NCBI GenBank assembly: GCA_009667805.1
Contig: CM019069.1
Coordinates: 61,931,422 to 61,995,421, forward strand
Source: Leptobrachium leishanense
Taxonomy: Eukaryota > Chordata > Amphibia > Anura > Megophryidae
Length of the DNA stretch: 64,000 bases
Reading direction: 5' to 3'
Shown here: positions 1-9,900 of the stretch, in pieces
Position numbering within the stretch: the stretch's first letter is position 1
Layout: each line of letters starts with the position of its first letter
Position numbers and translations under genes: made by a program
Notes under the pieces: generated by a model
The model's database searches: none
Told to the model about the DNA's origin: nothing
What the model saw: the letters and a program-made list of their open reading frames with translations, nothing else

Positions 1-50
1 ATTTCAGAGTTCGGTTACCTTTCGCCAGCAATTCGGAGCTCTTTGAATAA
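1..50. repeat. Right end of a TIR element (same family as 4477-5362)
   Basis: The first ~50 bases resemble the right end of the element at 4477-5362 (cggttacctttc, then gcaattcgga, then ctctttgaat). The left part lies outside the window. No coding content is visible. Confidence 0.5.
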
Positions 51-224
51 CCCAGTAAATTTTGGGGTATATGTCCAAATGCAAGTCTATTAATAGGCTA
101 TGATTGCTTATGAACAAACCAATTGTTTACCTTTTGGATGATTGTTTTTTTTAAAAAAATTGCGTGCATCATGTACGCTTTAAATTACTGGAATAAAAAT
201 TAATCTTTACTTAATAGGTTTATA

Positions 225-1022
225 AGGTTTATAATCCCCCCAAAAAAATCATTAGTGAAGCATCATTGTTCACATTATAATTGAAATGTGAACAATAGTG
301 CTGCATTTAAAAAAATAAAAAAGCACGTTTTTAATTTTTTATAAATTATTTGTTTTATTATTATTACACTTTAAATTTATTTGTAACATGATCATGTTTG
401 GTATCATTCGAAAGGTCATGATCAGACCTTTCAAACGATACCCTACATGAGCTGCCACCGATCAGGAGATAAAGGGGTTCAATGAATCCCCCTATCTCCA
501 CCATGGGATTTCCTTAGGAAATCCCTTGGCAGCTAGGGGTTACCTAGTTAACTGAAGTCGTGTCACGCCCGAGGAAGTCAGTGGACATGGGGAGTCCCGG
601 AGGTGGGGCTGCCATCCACCAGAAAAAGGCTGTCATCTGGAACCGATGGGTTCTGGATCACGGCCTTTAGCAGCAAGGGGTTAATGCCATACATCCCTGG
701 AAAGGCCAGGCTGTGACCTTTTCAGGGATGCCTGGCATTAGAGGGATCCAAAGGACCCCCCCCCTTCAGGCTCTGCTCCTGCTCCGTCGGGGGGGCGCCT
801 GAAACTGACATCCTCGCACCCGGCGCGATGACGTCAGTGCGCCGGGAGGAGTCAAAACCGCCAATCTGACTCCTCGGATGTCAGATCAGCGAGGGAGCTG
901 CCAGAGGAGGTGAGTATCGGCCGCAGGGGGGGCTGCAGACGCCGCAGACGTACTGTTAAGTCCTGCGGCGTTAAAGCCCGCCTAATGCAGGACGTAATGG
1001 TACGTCCTGTGGCGTTAAGGGG
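225..1022 (+). mobile_element. piggyBac-like TTAA element, left-truncated
   Basis: The stretch shares modules with the copies at 28000-28770 and 42872-44089: the catcattgttcacattata block (about 250-280), the gtttggtatc module (about 397), a 'gatcaggagataaaggggtt' module (about 460), and a GC-rich right part. It ends ...cgttaagggg immediately before TTAA at 1023-1026, the terminus expected for elements that duplicate TTAA. No transposase is visible. Assignment to the piggyBac superfamily rests on TTAA and the CCC-starting inverted end only. Confidence 0.5.
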
Positions 1023-1384
1023 TTAAAAGTCACGTCTTGTACGTTAGACTAAACAAATTGCTCAGTCTGACATCCTATGATGAGCATACAAAGTGCTGTA
1101 ATTGATATTGTTATAAGGAACAGCAGCCAGGACGTATAAAAGGAGCAATACTACTGCCTTATTTTACTGACCTTCTCATTTCCCGCGCTGCGAGCAAGGC
1201 CAGTGTTTTATACATGGTTATATTATTCATAAAACACAACGGGCTAAAATACAAGTCAATTTTTTTTCAGTTTTAGTTAAAATTCTCAGGAAGATCTACA
1301 GTAACAGGTTCACATTTCTATTTTTTAGACTTTTAAACAAGGATAGTATACCCCATAGAATATATAACCACAAAGGTTTGGATA

Positions 1385-1642
1385 ATAAAATGTAAAAAAA
1401 AATTAGGATGGTCATAAATGATTGAAACTTACATGTTTTTGTTCTAGCATTCTGCCAGGAAATAATAATGTATACATATAATAATGATATATTATCTGCC
1501 AAGTCTTCTGAAAATAAGGATATATACAATTTGTCTGGGTCCTACAATAAACATTACTTCAAATCGCGTTTAAATGTGATGAGCACAAAACAGTCAAAGT
1601 GGGCTGAGCACAGATGGGTGTAATGGCTCAGCAGTGAAGGGG
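1385..1642 (-). mobile_element. piggyBac-like TTAA element fragment
   Basis: On the minus strand it starts TTAA-CCCCTTCACTGCTGAG (TTAA at 1643-1646). It continues with the gtttaaacgcg-like, 'gacccagaca' and 'ctgccaa' modules also present at 28060-28200, 30380-30560 and 43900-44089 (other strand). Only one end is recognisable. Confidence 0.5.
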
Positions 1643-1659
1643 TTAAGTGTTGAGTTTGG

Positions 1660-2610
1660 AGACTCCAGTGCCCTGCCTTTTTGCGAGACTGGCTAAAGGG
1701 AGGCCTCTAAGATACATAAAAATAATTTGCAGAAAAATCACTTAAAGAGACTTCCAAACTGAAAAGAGATTGGCCACAATTTAGAGGGTCAAGTCTGGAG
1801 AAAACCAAGCAACACTCATCACCTTAACAATAACATCAACTGAAGCATGGTGGTAGAAGCATCATGCTCGAAGCAGTTTTCAGCAGAAGGGACTGGGAGA
1901 CTGGTCAGGGCTGATGGAATGCAGCAGAATACAGGGGTCTTTAATGAAACTCTGGACCATGCTCGACAATGCAGACTGGGCCACAGGTTCACCCTCCAAC
2001 AGGTGAATGATCCAGGGCACACAAAGACAACCCAGGAGTGGATTTAGTCTTTACTCAGTAGGTCTTGTGGCCCATCCAGAGCCTAGACAACAACATCACT
2101 CTAGATCAGGGGTCAGCAACCTTGGGTCCCTGATGTTTTGGGAACTACATCTCCCATGATGCTCAGTCACCTATTCGGCTGACTGAGCCACATGGGAAAT
2201 GTAGTTCCCAAAACATCAGGGAGCAAAGGTTGCTGACCCCTGCTCTAGATACCTGAAAATGACTGTCCACCAACAGTCCCAATCCAGCCTGACAGAGCTG
2301 AGAGTAGGTGCAGAGATGAATAGCAGGAACTACACGACTCCAGCTGAGCAAAGATCAGCGCATCTTTCCTAAAACACTTGAGACTGTAACGGCTACCGAA
2401 AGGTGTTTTGACCAAGCAACTAATTAAAGAGGCTGAAAAGAAGTTATCAGACCTTTAATAGTTTTGCAGTGATCAGTGAATTTATTTTATTTTTTTCTCA
2501 TTTTGTGGTATGGAATATAGATTGAAAATGGAGAAAGCAAATATACATTTTAGCTAAAAGTTGAAAACACATGGAAATTATTAAAGGAGTCGGAATACAT
2601 CACTTCATGT
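1660..2610 (+). pseudogene. Tc1/mariner-type transposase relic (interrupted)
   Basis: Plus-strand DNA reads as a decayed Tc1-like transposase: 'agcatggtggtagaagcatcatg' (the G-G-S-I-M-type motif before the second catalytic Asp), then 'ggttcaccctccaacaggtgaatgatcc' (F-T-L-Q-Q-x-N-D-type), 'acccaggagtgg' and 'ctgacagagctgag'. Frame is lost by stops and indels, and the element is split by the hAT MITE at 2107-2242. No intact ORF. The call is from recalled Tc1 family sequence; confirmation would be a BLASTX match to Tc1 transposase across 1780-2460. Confidence 0.7.
2107..2242. mobile_element. hAT-type MITE, 136 bp
   Basis: A nearly complete inverted repeat starting CAGGGGTCAGCAACC and ending ...TTGCTGACCCCTG, flanked by perfect 8-bp direct repeats ctctagat (2099-2106 and 2243-2250). 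CAGGG termini plus an 8-bp duplication are the hAT signature. It lies inside the Tc1-like relic; removing it and one duplication rejoins the transposase-like sequence. Confidence 0.9.
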
Positions 2611-3274
2611 TGGCCTCCCAATGTTGATCAAGGGGTTGTTCACAAGCATTGAAGTTATGTGGGTCTCCCAAACCCAGACTGGGACGGAGGGGGGGTTAGC
2701 AGTACAGGAGAATGACTATTTGTTTCTGTTCCTCCTACAACCAGCTTTGGCTTCTCAAATTTAAAAAAGACTAGTATCTGTACATTAAAAGTTTTCATGC
2801 AAACTAGGAAAAGATTTCTAGAAATATGCCATTATTTAAACACTGTCAAACACTGATAGCCTCTCTGTTGCATCCTGAACAGAAGATTTTCTACAATTAG
2901 ATCTGGCTTCTGGCAGTTCTGTTTAATCAATGTGCACACTCAAAGAATTGAAATATATGAAGGTTACAGAATTGTCAGATCACTTCCACTTACCTTTTTT
3001 CCATTTACAAAAAATACAAGGTTATCAGATTCCATTTTCGTGACCTACAATAAAGATTAGATATTTGCTGCTGTGAGTTGCAATGCAAGCATCTGTTACG
3101 GAGAAACTGGATATTTGGCCTTTTAGATGAAGGGAGGGGGTACGGTGGACGTGGGTGTGTGTAGTGTCTCTTTGATATTGAGTTAAAGTTCGTAAACATC
3201 CACCCACAGTACTAGCCGGAAAGATACTTCCATGAATAGATCTACAGTATTTTAGATTTGTGTTGTGCTGAGAC
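2611..3274. other. Unassigned intergenic sequence
   Basis: AT-rich DNA with no ORF, RNA gene or recognised repeat that I can support. Confidence 0.4.
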
Positions 3275-3277
3275 TAA

Positions 3278-3701
3278 GGCTGGGGTCAGACCAGCGCACT
3301 TTTAATGTGCGTTCTGGCGCACATAATTACGGCCGCACTAGCAGCAGATGACGGGCAATGACGGCCAATATACGATGTATGGCCGCACAAAAGTCCGGCC
3401 GTGCAACGCAAGTGGAATTTGAACGCAATTTTTTGAGAACGCTGAACCGCTAGTACTGACGTACAGAGTGCGCAGCTGCGGTATAGCGGCGTGTGTGCGT
3501 GATTAGGAGATGTCAGACACTGCTAATGCCCAGCCTACATAACGTCCAGACGCAAAAAGAGTTTTATTGACGATCCGTACAAAATCACGCCCGAAAATGC
3601 GCGTCTAACCGTTTTTGCGCATTCCGTGATAAAATATGTCAATGCGTTCGGAAGCACTTTTTCATGTTCGCGGGGAAAAATGCTTTCGTCTGACTCTAGC
3701 C
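3278..3701. mobile_element. TIR-bearing MITE, family unassigned
   Basis: Left end GGCTGGGGTCAGAC and right end GTCTGACTCTAGCC are imperfect inverted repeats. The interior is GC- and CpG-rich, unlike the AT-rich flanks. Target duplication is not clear (taa on the left, tta on the right). No coding content. A Harbinger-like origin is possible but not shown. Confidence 0.5.
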
Positions 3702-3862
3702 TTAATCACAAGATCCAGTTGATTTTTTTTTCTGCCATTCTACATCTGAAACTTTTAATTAACCCAAGAACACACGGAAGCTGCGAAGTACAAAATGAAA
3801 CAGTCAAAAACAAAATGCAACATTAATGCTCTCAAATTATACACATATTTTGATAATGTAAT

Positions 3863-4362
3863 ATACAGTTCCTGGCCAAAAAGGTCATCTAATGTGCAAG
3901 CCTGTTATGAACGGAGCCTGCTGTATTTGGTCAGGCCTGGGTTCAGCAATGTTGTGCCCAAAATATGATGTCAGCTGACTTCCTTATTATACTGAATGAG
4001 CAGGTTTTTCCGATCAATGGATTTTTTTTCCTTCATTGAGGGAGAAGGCATATTCCAAAATGGCAATGCTAGGATTCATCCGGCTCAAATTGTGCAAGAG
4101 TGATACAGGGATCATGAGACATCATTTTCACACATGGATTGGACACCAGATTCCAGACCTTAACCACATTGACAATCTTTGGGATGTGCGGGAGAAGACT
4201 TAATGCAGCGCTCCGACTCTCCCAACATCAATACAAGATTGTGATAAATGTTGTGACATTGCATGAGCTTATTGAAACAATGCCTCAGCAAATACGTGCT
4301 CAAATCCAAACAAAAGGTGGTCCAATGAAATATTAGAGCGTGATTTTTTTTGGCCAGTGTAT
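3863..4362 (+). mobile_element. mariner/Tc1-type non-autonomous element with transposase remnant
   Basis: Inverted ends TACAGTTCCTGGCCAAAAAG (left) and TACACTGGCCAAAAAA (right, minus strand) next to TA. Near 4139-4215 the plus strand reads a mariner-like 'PDLNHIDNLWDVREKT', matching the D-L-N-P-I-E-N-L-W segment that carries the last catalytic Asp in mariner/Tc1 enzymes. Stops follow at once, so it is a dead internal remnant. Confidence 0.7.
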
Positions 4363-4476
4363 ATGCCCAATTTATTCTCTACAAGACTGGCTTTGTGTCA
4401 AAACAATGGGACATCTTGGTAATAAAAGAAGTGATGCATCCATTATAGATGAATTGAAAGTATAGCAAAATACATA

Positions 4477-5362
4477 CAGGGTAATTCAAAGAGATTCGAA
4501 AAGTCACCGCACGCTCGGTGACTTTTCGTTCTCTTGAATTCGGTTTGTTTTGCCGATCCCATTTCAGTGACCCTGCGGTGTATTCAGCAAGCACCACAGG
4601 GTCCCCGAATTGCAGGGAAAGGCTGCCGCAAACCCGACGAAAACTAAGTGCCTAACCTGGCGAATGCACGTCGAAAACCCGCATAAACATCTGAATTAAA
4701 CCCATCGAAAACCACGGAAAAACCCAAACAGGAGCCGATCACAAGTAGCGCAGGCGTGGGAAAAAGCCGACACCGCAGACGAGTGAAGTGAATAAATTAG
4801 AAAAACAGTTTGCTTGAAAGTTTGAAAAGTGAAACTCTGTTTGCAAAGAAACTACTGAGCGAAAATGTCTGAAATTGACATATAAGGTCCAGGGAATGAT
4901 AATAAAAAGGGCTGTTACAGAAAAAATAAGTAAACTTAAAAAAAAATCCAGAAAAATGCTTAAAATATCCTAAAATTCAAAAAATGAAGAGACTTTTTAC
5001 TGCAGAATTTTAGAATGAACGGTTTATTAGATATTGAATTAAAACGGGAATATTTTTAACATTGAAGCCTATGGGATTCTCCTGAATAAATCTGCTGCAT
5101 GAAACCACCGAATGGCAGGGCATTAGGGGAACCTTTCACTGCTGGTTTTTGTTCTCTGAATAGCTGAAGCAGTGCTTTTTTATGGGGATTTCACTGTCCT
5201 CGAACAGGCACCGAACAGGCACCGTATGTGCAGGCAATTCGCCAGGATTTGGCGAATTGCCTGCTCTCTGGATAGCCGAATGGCCAGGAAAGGTAACCGA
5301 ATACTGATTTTCTGCATTCGGTTACCTTTCTCAAGCAATTCGGATCTCTTTGAATTACCCTG
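4477..5362. mobile_element. DNA transposon-like element with 17-bp TIRs
   Basis: Begins CAGGGTAATTCAAAGAG and ends CTCTTTGAATTACCCTG, a perfect 17-bp inverted pair, flanked by ata on both sides (4474-4476, 5363-5365). The interior has no long ORF. Sub-terminal repeats of 'gaattcgg/ccgaatgc' type recur. Another right end sits at the window start. Superfamily not assigned. Confidence 0.65.
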
Positions 5363-5660
5363 ATAAAGTTGGTAATAAGGACAATTTCTTATAGACTTTG
5401 CTCCTGTTTGCATGTCATGAATCAAAACTCAGATCAACCTCAGACATCAAAATTACTAATTCCCCCATTGTCGACTCGAGTACTAAAAATACTACAGAAG
5501 TGTCCTTTCAGGTTTTTAATTGTGAATCATTACCTTACTCTACATTTCTTTTTCTCCGAAAAGGAATTTTCCAGAGATACCTGATTATACCTCTGAAATT
5601 TTATTTAGAGCTCTAATACACTAATATAGATTGGATTTCTGATGAATTTGTTAATACTTG

Positions 5661-6613
5661 TGTAGCGCTGTTTTAGTTCTGTTGCTGTAATTACCCATTT
5701 TTGGCCACCAGGGGGAGACAAGCGCAATGTAAACTATCCATTGAGACTACGTTTTCCAGCAAACTTTGTGGCAGAGACAGGAAGTGGATGGGGAGAACAG
5801 ACAGACATCCGCAGCCTCGTGCGTAGCAGAGCCAGTGCGCGCCGAGGGGTGAACAGAGCAAGACGCACGTGAGACAGGGAGCGATCGTGACCAGGCCGGA
5901 AAGCAGGCGCTGCCTTGCAGACGCTGGAGATCGGTTTCAGTGACTTGCCAGAGACCTAGTAATCCACCGCTGAGAGGTTTGTACAGACACAGAGCTGCAG
6001 ATTGGACCCCGAGATAGGAGACCGTGATGATCCAATGGGAGTGCAGGCGGTAAGCTGAAAATCTTGTTGCAAAGACGGACAAGCAAGACCAGCGGATCCG
6101 GTGGCACAGAGTCCCAGCCAGATCGAGCGGAGAGACATCCTTGGTCGAGCAGCGGGAGCAGATTGTCTGGCGGATGGGTGCAAGGCCTTCCAGGCCACAA
6201 TAAAGTTAACAAAGCACGCTTCAGTTTACTTAAATCTACAGGGCCCCAACGTGACTAGTCGAAGATACACTGAATCCATTCACTGGCCAGTTGAATCTAG
6301 TATCCGGGTACCAACACACACATACACGCACACCTTCTTGGGACACAACCTATACGGGACTTACACTCCGACAACGAAGGGGTTAAAATTTCCTTTTTAC
6401 AGGCTGCGCGTTTCTCGCATTACGAATTCCTGTAAATATATATATATATATATATATATATACCGTGCTTGCTTTATATATGCCAGTTTATTCGAGAACA
6501 GTAAACTATATAACTTATAAAATCCACAACAGTGCTGGTGTATATTTATTCCCTAGTGCGGGGAGACTGACCCGAGGTTAAATTCAGCGGCTCCTCCAGG
6601 AGTGAGCGCTACA
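5661..6613 (+). repeat. Solo LTR, same Ty3/Gypsy family as 22916-38767, sense orientation
   Basis: Begins TGTAGCGCTG and ends GAGCGCTACA (TG...CA), flanked by 4-bp direct repeats cttg (5657-5660, 6614-6617). It aligns along its length, reversed, with the LTRs at 22916-23869 and 37761-38767: shared blocks include 'caacagtgctggtgtat', 'gtgactagtcgaagat' and 'gggagacaagcg'-type ends. It contains an (AT)n tract at about 6436-6462. It is more diverged from those two LTRs than they are from each other. It lies ~90 bp downstream of the AOX poly(A) signal and antisense to AOX. Confidence 0.88.
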
Positions 6614-6705
6614 CTTGAAACATGTTTATCTGTCCATCCAGTTTGGGAAAAGAGGTGAAAAACACAAAAAAACACAGTAGGCCACGCAGAAATATTTTAT
6701 CTTCG

Positions 6706-6711
6706 TTTATT
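6706..6711 (-). terminator. aox1: AOX polyadenylation signal (AATAAA)
   Basis: Plus-strand tttatt gives AATAAA on the minus strand, 110 bp after the AOX stop codon. It is the first canonical hexamer after the stop, so it probably defines a short 3' UTR (inference). Confidence 0.6.
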
Positions 6712-6820
6712 AAATCATGCATGCAATACTTTAACTATATTGGAATTAATTGTGTATACATCAAATACTCTACCCCAGCACAAAAACTAAATCTCCAGGC
6801 AGACACAGGAGTGGAAGCAA

Positions 6821-6934
6821 TCACACCACTTTAGATTGGAAGTTCTCTTCAGTTTTCTTGCCTTTCTTTAATGTATTTGAATAAGAGACGTCAACAGACC
6901 ATGGAGTGAAGGTTCCTTCCTTGTCTCTTGGTAT
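6821..6934 (-). CDS. aox1: AOX last exon in window numbering (E20), stop codon
   Basis: Acceptor cacctccag then ATACCAAGAGAC. It encodes [16 protein letters not shown], the family's terminal IPRD...PWxxxx signature. It then continues 21 residues (SYSNTL..., Lys/Glu-rich) to TGA at 6823-6821. Vertebrate AOX proteins normally stop within a few residues after the PW motif, so the extension is odd. Confidence 0.93.
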   Translation of the reverse strand: MPRDKEGTFTPWSVDVSYSNTLKKGKKTEENFQSKVV

Positions 6935-9900
6935 CTGGAGGTGAAAAAAAAAATATGAAATGCAAAGAAACCTTAAAACATTTAAACTAGCCAGTATTGC
7001 TGCACCCATATGCAACAATATGCAGTAGCCGGGGACAGCAAAGGGTGGAAGACGGACTTTCAGCATCAGGCTTGAGCAGCCTTTTCTCAGGTTTCTCGAA
7101 TGGAATCCAGATCGTAAACCTGAGCCCAGTTTCCTACTGCAGCACTGATAAAAGTTCAAGTTTAGAGCTCAGGTCATAGAAACACACCTGGATACCACAA
7201 ATCATTGCAAATTAGAACATTGCACAAATGTCATTGTCCAGGACATTCTGGCTGCTACACAAGTGGTTTGATTCTGGTCATAATATTTCAAAATTAATTC
7301 AAACATGAAAATAATCCCAAAATGCTTTTAATTCTTACTACATATCCCCTACCTCACCTCCAAAATTTATGATTGTGCAATAGTTAGAGAATAAAAACTC
7401 TTCAGCAAAATAGCTTCATCACCTGGATGCATTACCTTTGGCGCCACAATTTTTGGTGGAATTTTGTAGCTTTAAAAATTTCAATTAGATCTACAGTATG
7501 ATGTGTAATACACATTTTTTATAAGTATATCACACTCCTGCACCATAGTGTGTCCTTCATTTACGCTTAGTATTCGTGGCCACAGGTGAAGCTTGGACTT
7601 CTCAAAGTTTGACTGAAAAGATCTATAGAAGATGATGGGTGCCAATATCTTGTTATATACGAGTGGCTACTTGTATTCGTATCCTATATTGCAGTGGTTC
7701 CCAACATTAGTCCTCAAGTATCTCGAACAGGCCAGGTTTGCCAGATATCCGAAGTACAGCATTGGTGACATTACTTGCTGCTCAGTGATTGCAGGAGTCA
7801 GTCTGCAATTCTCCAAAGTAATCCTTAAAATATGGCCGGTTGGAGGTACTTGAGAACCTGGGTTGGGAACTGCTGACATATGGTATGCTTTAGCGATGTA
7901 GTTCCTTGGCACCTCAGATTATTTAGAACCACATGTTGCACAAGGTCAATCTGGCAGACCATGATGGGATATATGGTTTCAAAACTTGTAATGTCAAGGA
8001 TCACCATAGTCCAGTTTAAGGATTTAACAATAAAACCATTGGATTAAGACGTCAACTGACTGTCTTCCCTAAAGGGAGGGCATAAGCTTTAGTAAAAGCT
8101 AAACCACCAAAAAGGAATTTTTACCTTCACCAATAAAAGGGAGGAACTGTTAACTTTTATCACACCATTAAAAATTCTATAAAAATATTTAAAATATGGG
8201 ACTATATTCCAAGGTTGGTGCAAAAAGGGAGACTAGGTAAAATAAATAAATAAAATCTGCATATGCAGATTTTTCTTACCATCTCCCTTTTTGCACACTT
8301 CTTCCAAGGTAGGTGATTAATTAGCACCTAGCCCTGAAGTGAAGCACTGCGCAAGTCGATACGGAGAGAGACTAAAAAACTTTGTTCCCAGTCTCACTCT
8401 CCTGCCAGTAAGAGGAAGCGGAGATGTTAATTTACTGTAATCGAGCACAAGGAAACGCTACACTTGAGGTGCAAGCACAGCTGAGTGGAATAGGGACTAC
8501 AGGCGATAACATCGAAGTTATGCTATGTATAAAGCCAAGAAGTTATCTGTCAGGATCGCACCTGGTGTGGGCCATGGTGGGACCCAAAGGTCAGGGGGGT
8601 CTGAGCCCATTATGCAGGGGAACCCACACCTTAGTACCTTGATGAAGTGGATACAGGGTGATGCCAGAGCGCAGTACAATGGATTAGACAGAGAGTAGTC
8701 AATAGGAGGTCCGAGGTCAGAGGATTGGCACAAAGCGGTAGTCGGTGGGCAAAACAGAGGGGTCTGGTACACGGGGAATCAACGAACATACAGAATAAAC
8801 GTCTGAACAGATCAGGGGATAAACCAATACTGAGGTACTGCACATAGGAGGGAGAGGTCCTTTATGGACAAACAGGGGGTGTGGTTGTGTGTGTTTTGGT
8901 CCTTGACTTATTAACCCAGTGCTGGTAGTAGTGCTGACCAGGGGGCAGCACCTTTCATGGATCTGATGCATCAGCAGGCATGGTTCCTGACATTATCTTA
9001 ATATCAACGTTGGAATAGGGCCCATGACGTTTTAACAATACCTATTATTGACCTGACAAATTCAAATGCAGATTTTTTTAAATTTAGCAGTTTAAGGATT
9101 AGCTTCAGTTAGACAAAGTCTTGGGAGGAGACACTATAGAAGGCCATGATTTCTTAAAGAGGTGTGTACACTGAAAATTCCCAAGCTGGAGATGTATTCC
9201 CGATTTAAAATCTCCCTGCCTACTGATAGGTGAACTTTATTCTGGACACAAGTGGCAAGTTTCATTGTTTTGTCCCATGTATAAACCAAATGAAAGGACC
9301 CCTAACACTTTAATGGAAGCCTTCGTTATCCACGGGTAAACAGTGTCGAAAGAATCTAGATATTATGACCACATACCATATTAGTTAGATCGTCAGCACA
9401 AGCCATTCGAACCTTCTCTGGAACCATAGGGCTGTTAAAAGTGAGGTCATTTGACAATCCACGTTCTTCCCGAGCTGAATTAATGGCATCTTTAATTGCA
9501 AAAAACACAGAACAGCCAAAGAAAACGCCAACTTCCCCAACACCCTACAGAAGGGTGCAGATCAAGAGAAAAATAAATTAAACACCAAAACACAAGTTTA
9601 TATCTAATGAATTTTAAAAACGTCACATGCTATACAGGGTCACATTACCTTGGAGGAGTAGATTGTATAAGGGTTCTGTGAACCAGCCAAAAAGGATACA
9701 TAAAATTCAGTTGGAACGTCAGAAACTGTTGGCATCTTATACTGATCAGGCCCTCGAGTGTACAGGACACCTTCAGGAGAATAATGAAGCTGCTCCATCG
9801 TATAGAGGCCAACCCCTTGAGCAAAGGCACCTTCCACCTAGAAAGTGAAGGATAAGGCTTTTCTAATGTACATTTATTGTATGACGAAGACGTAAACCCA

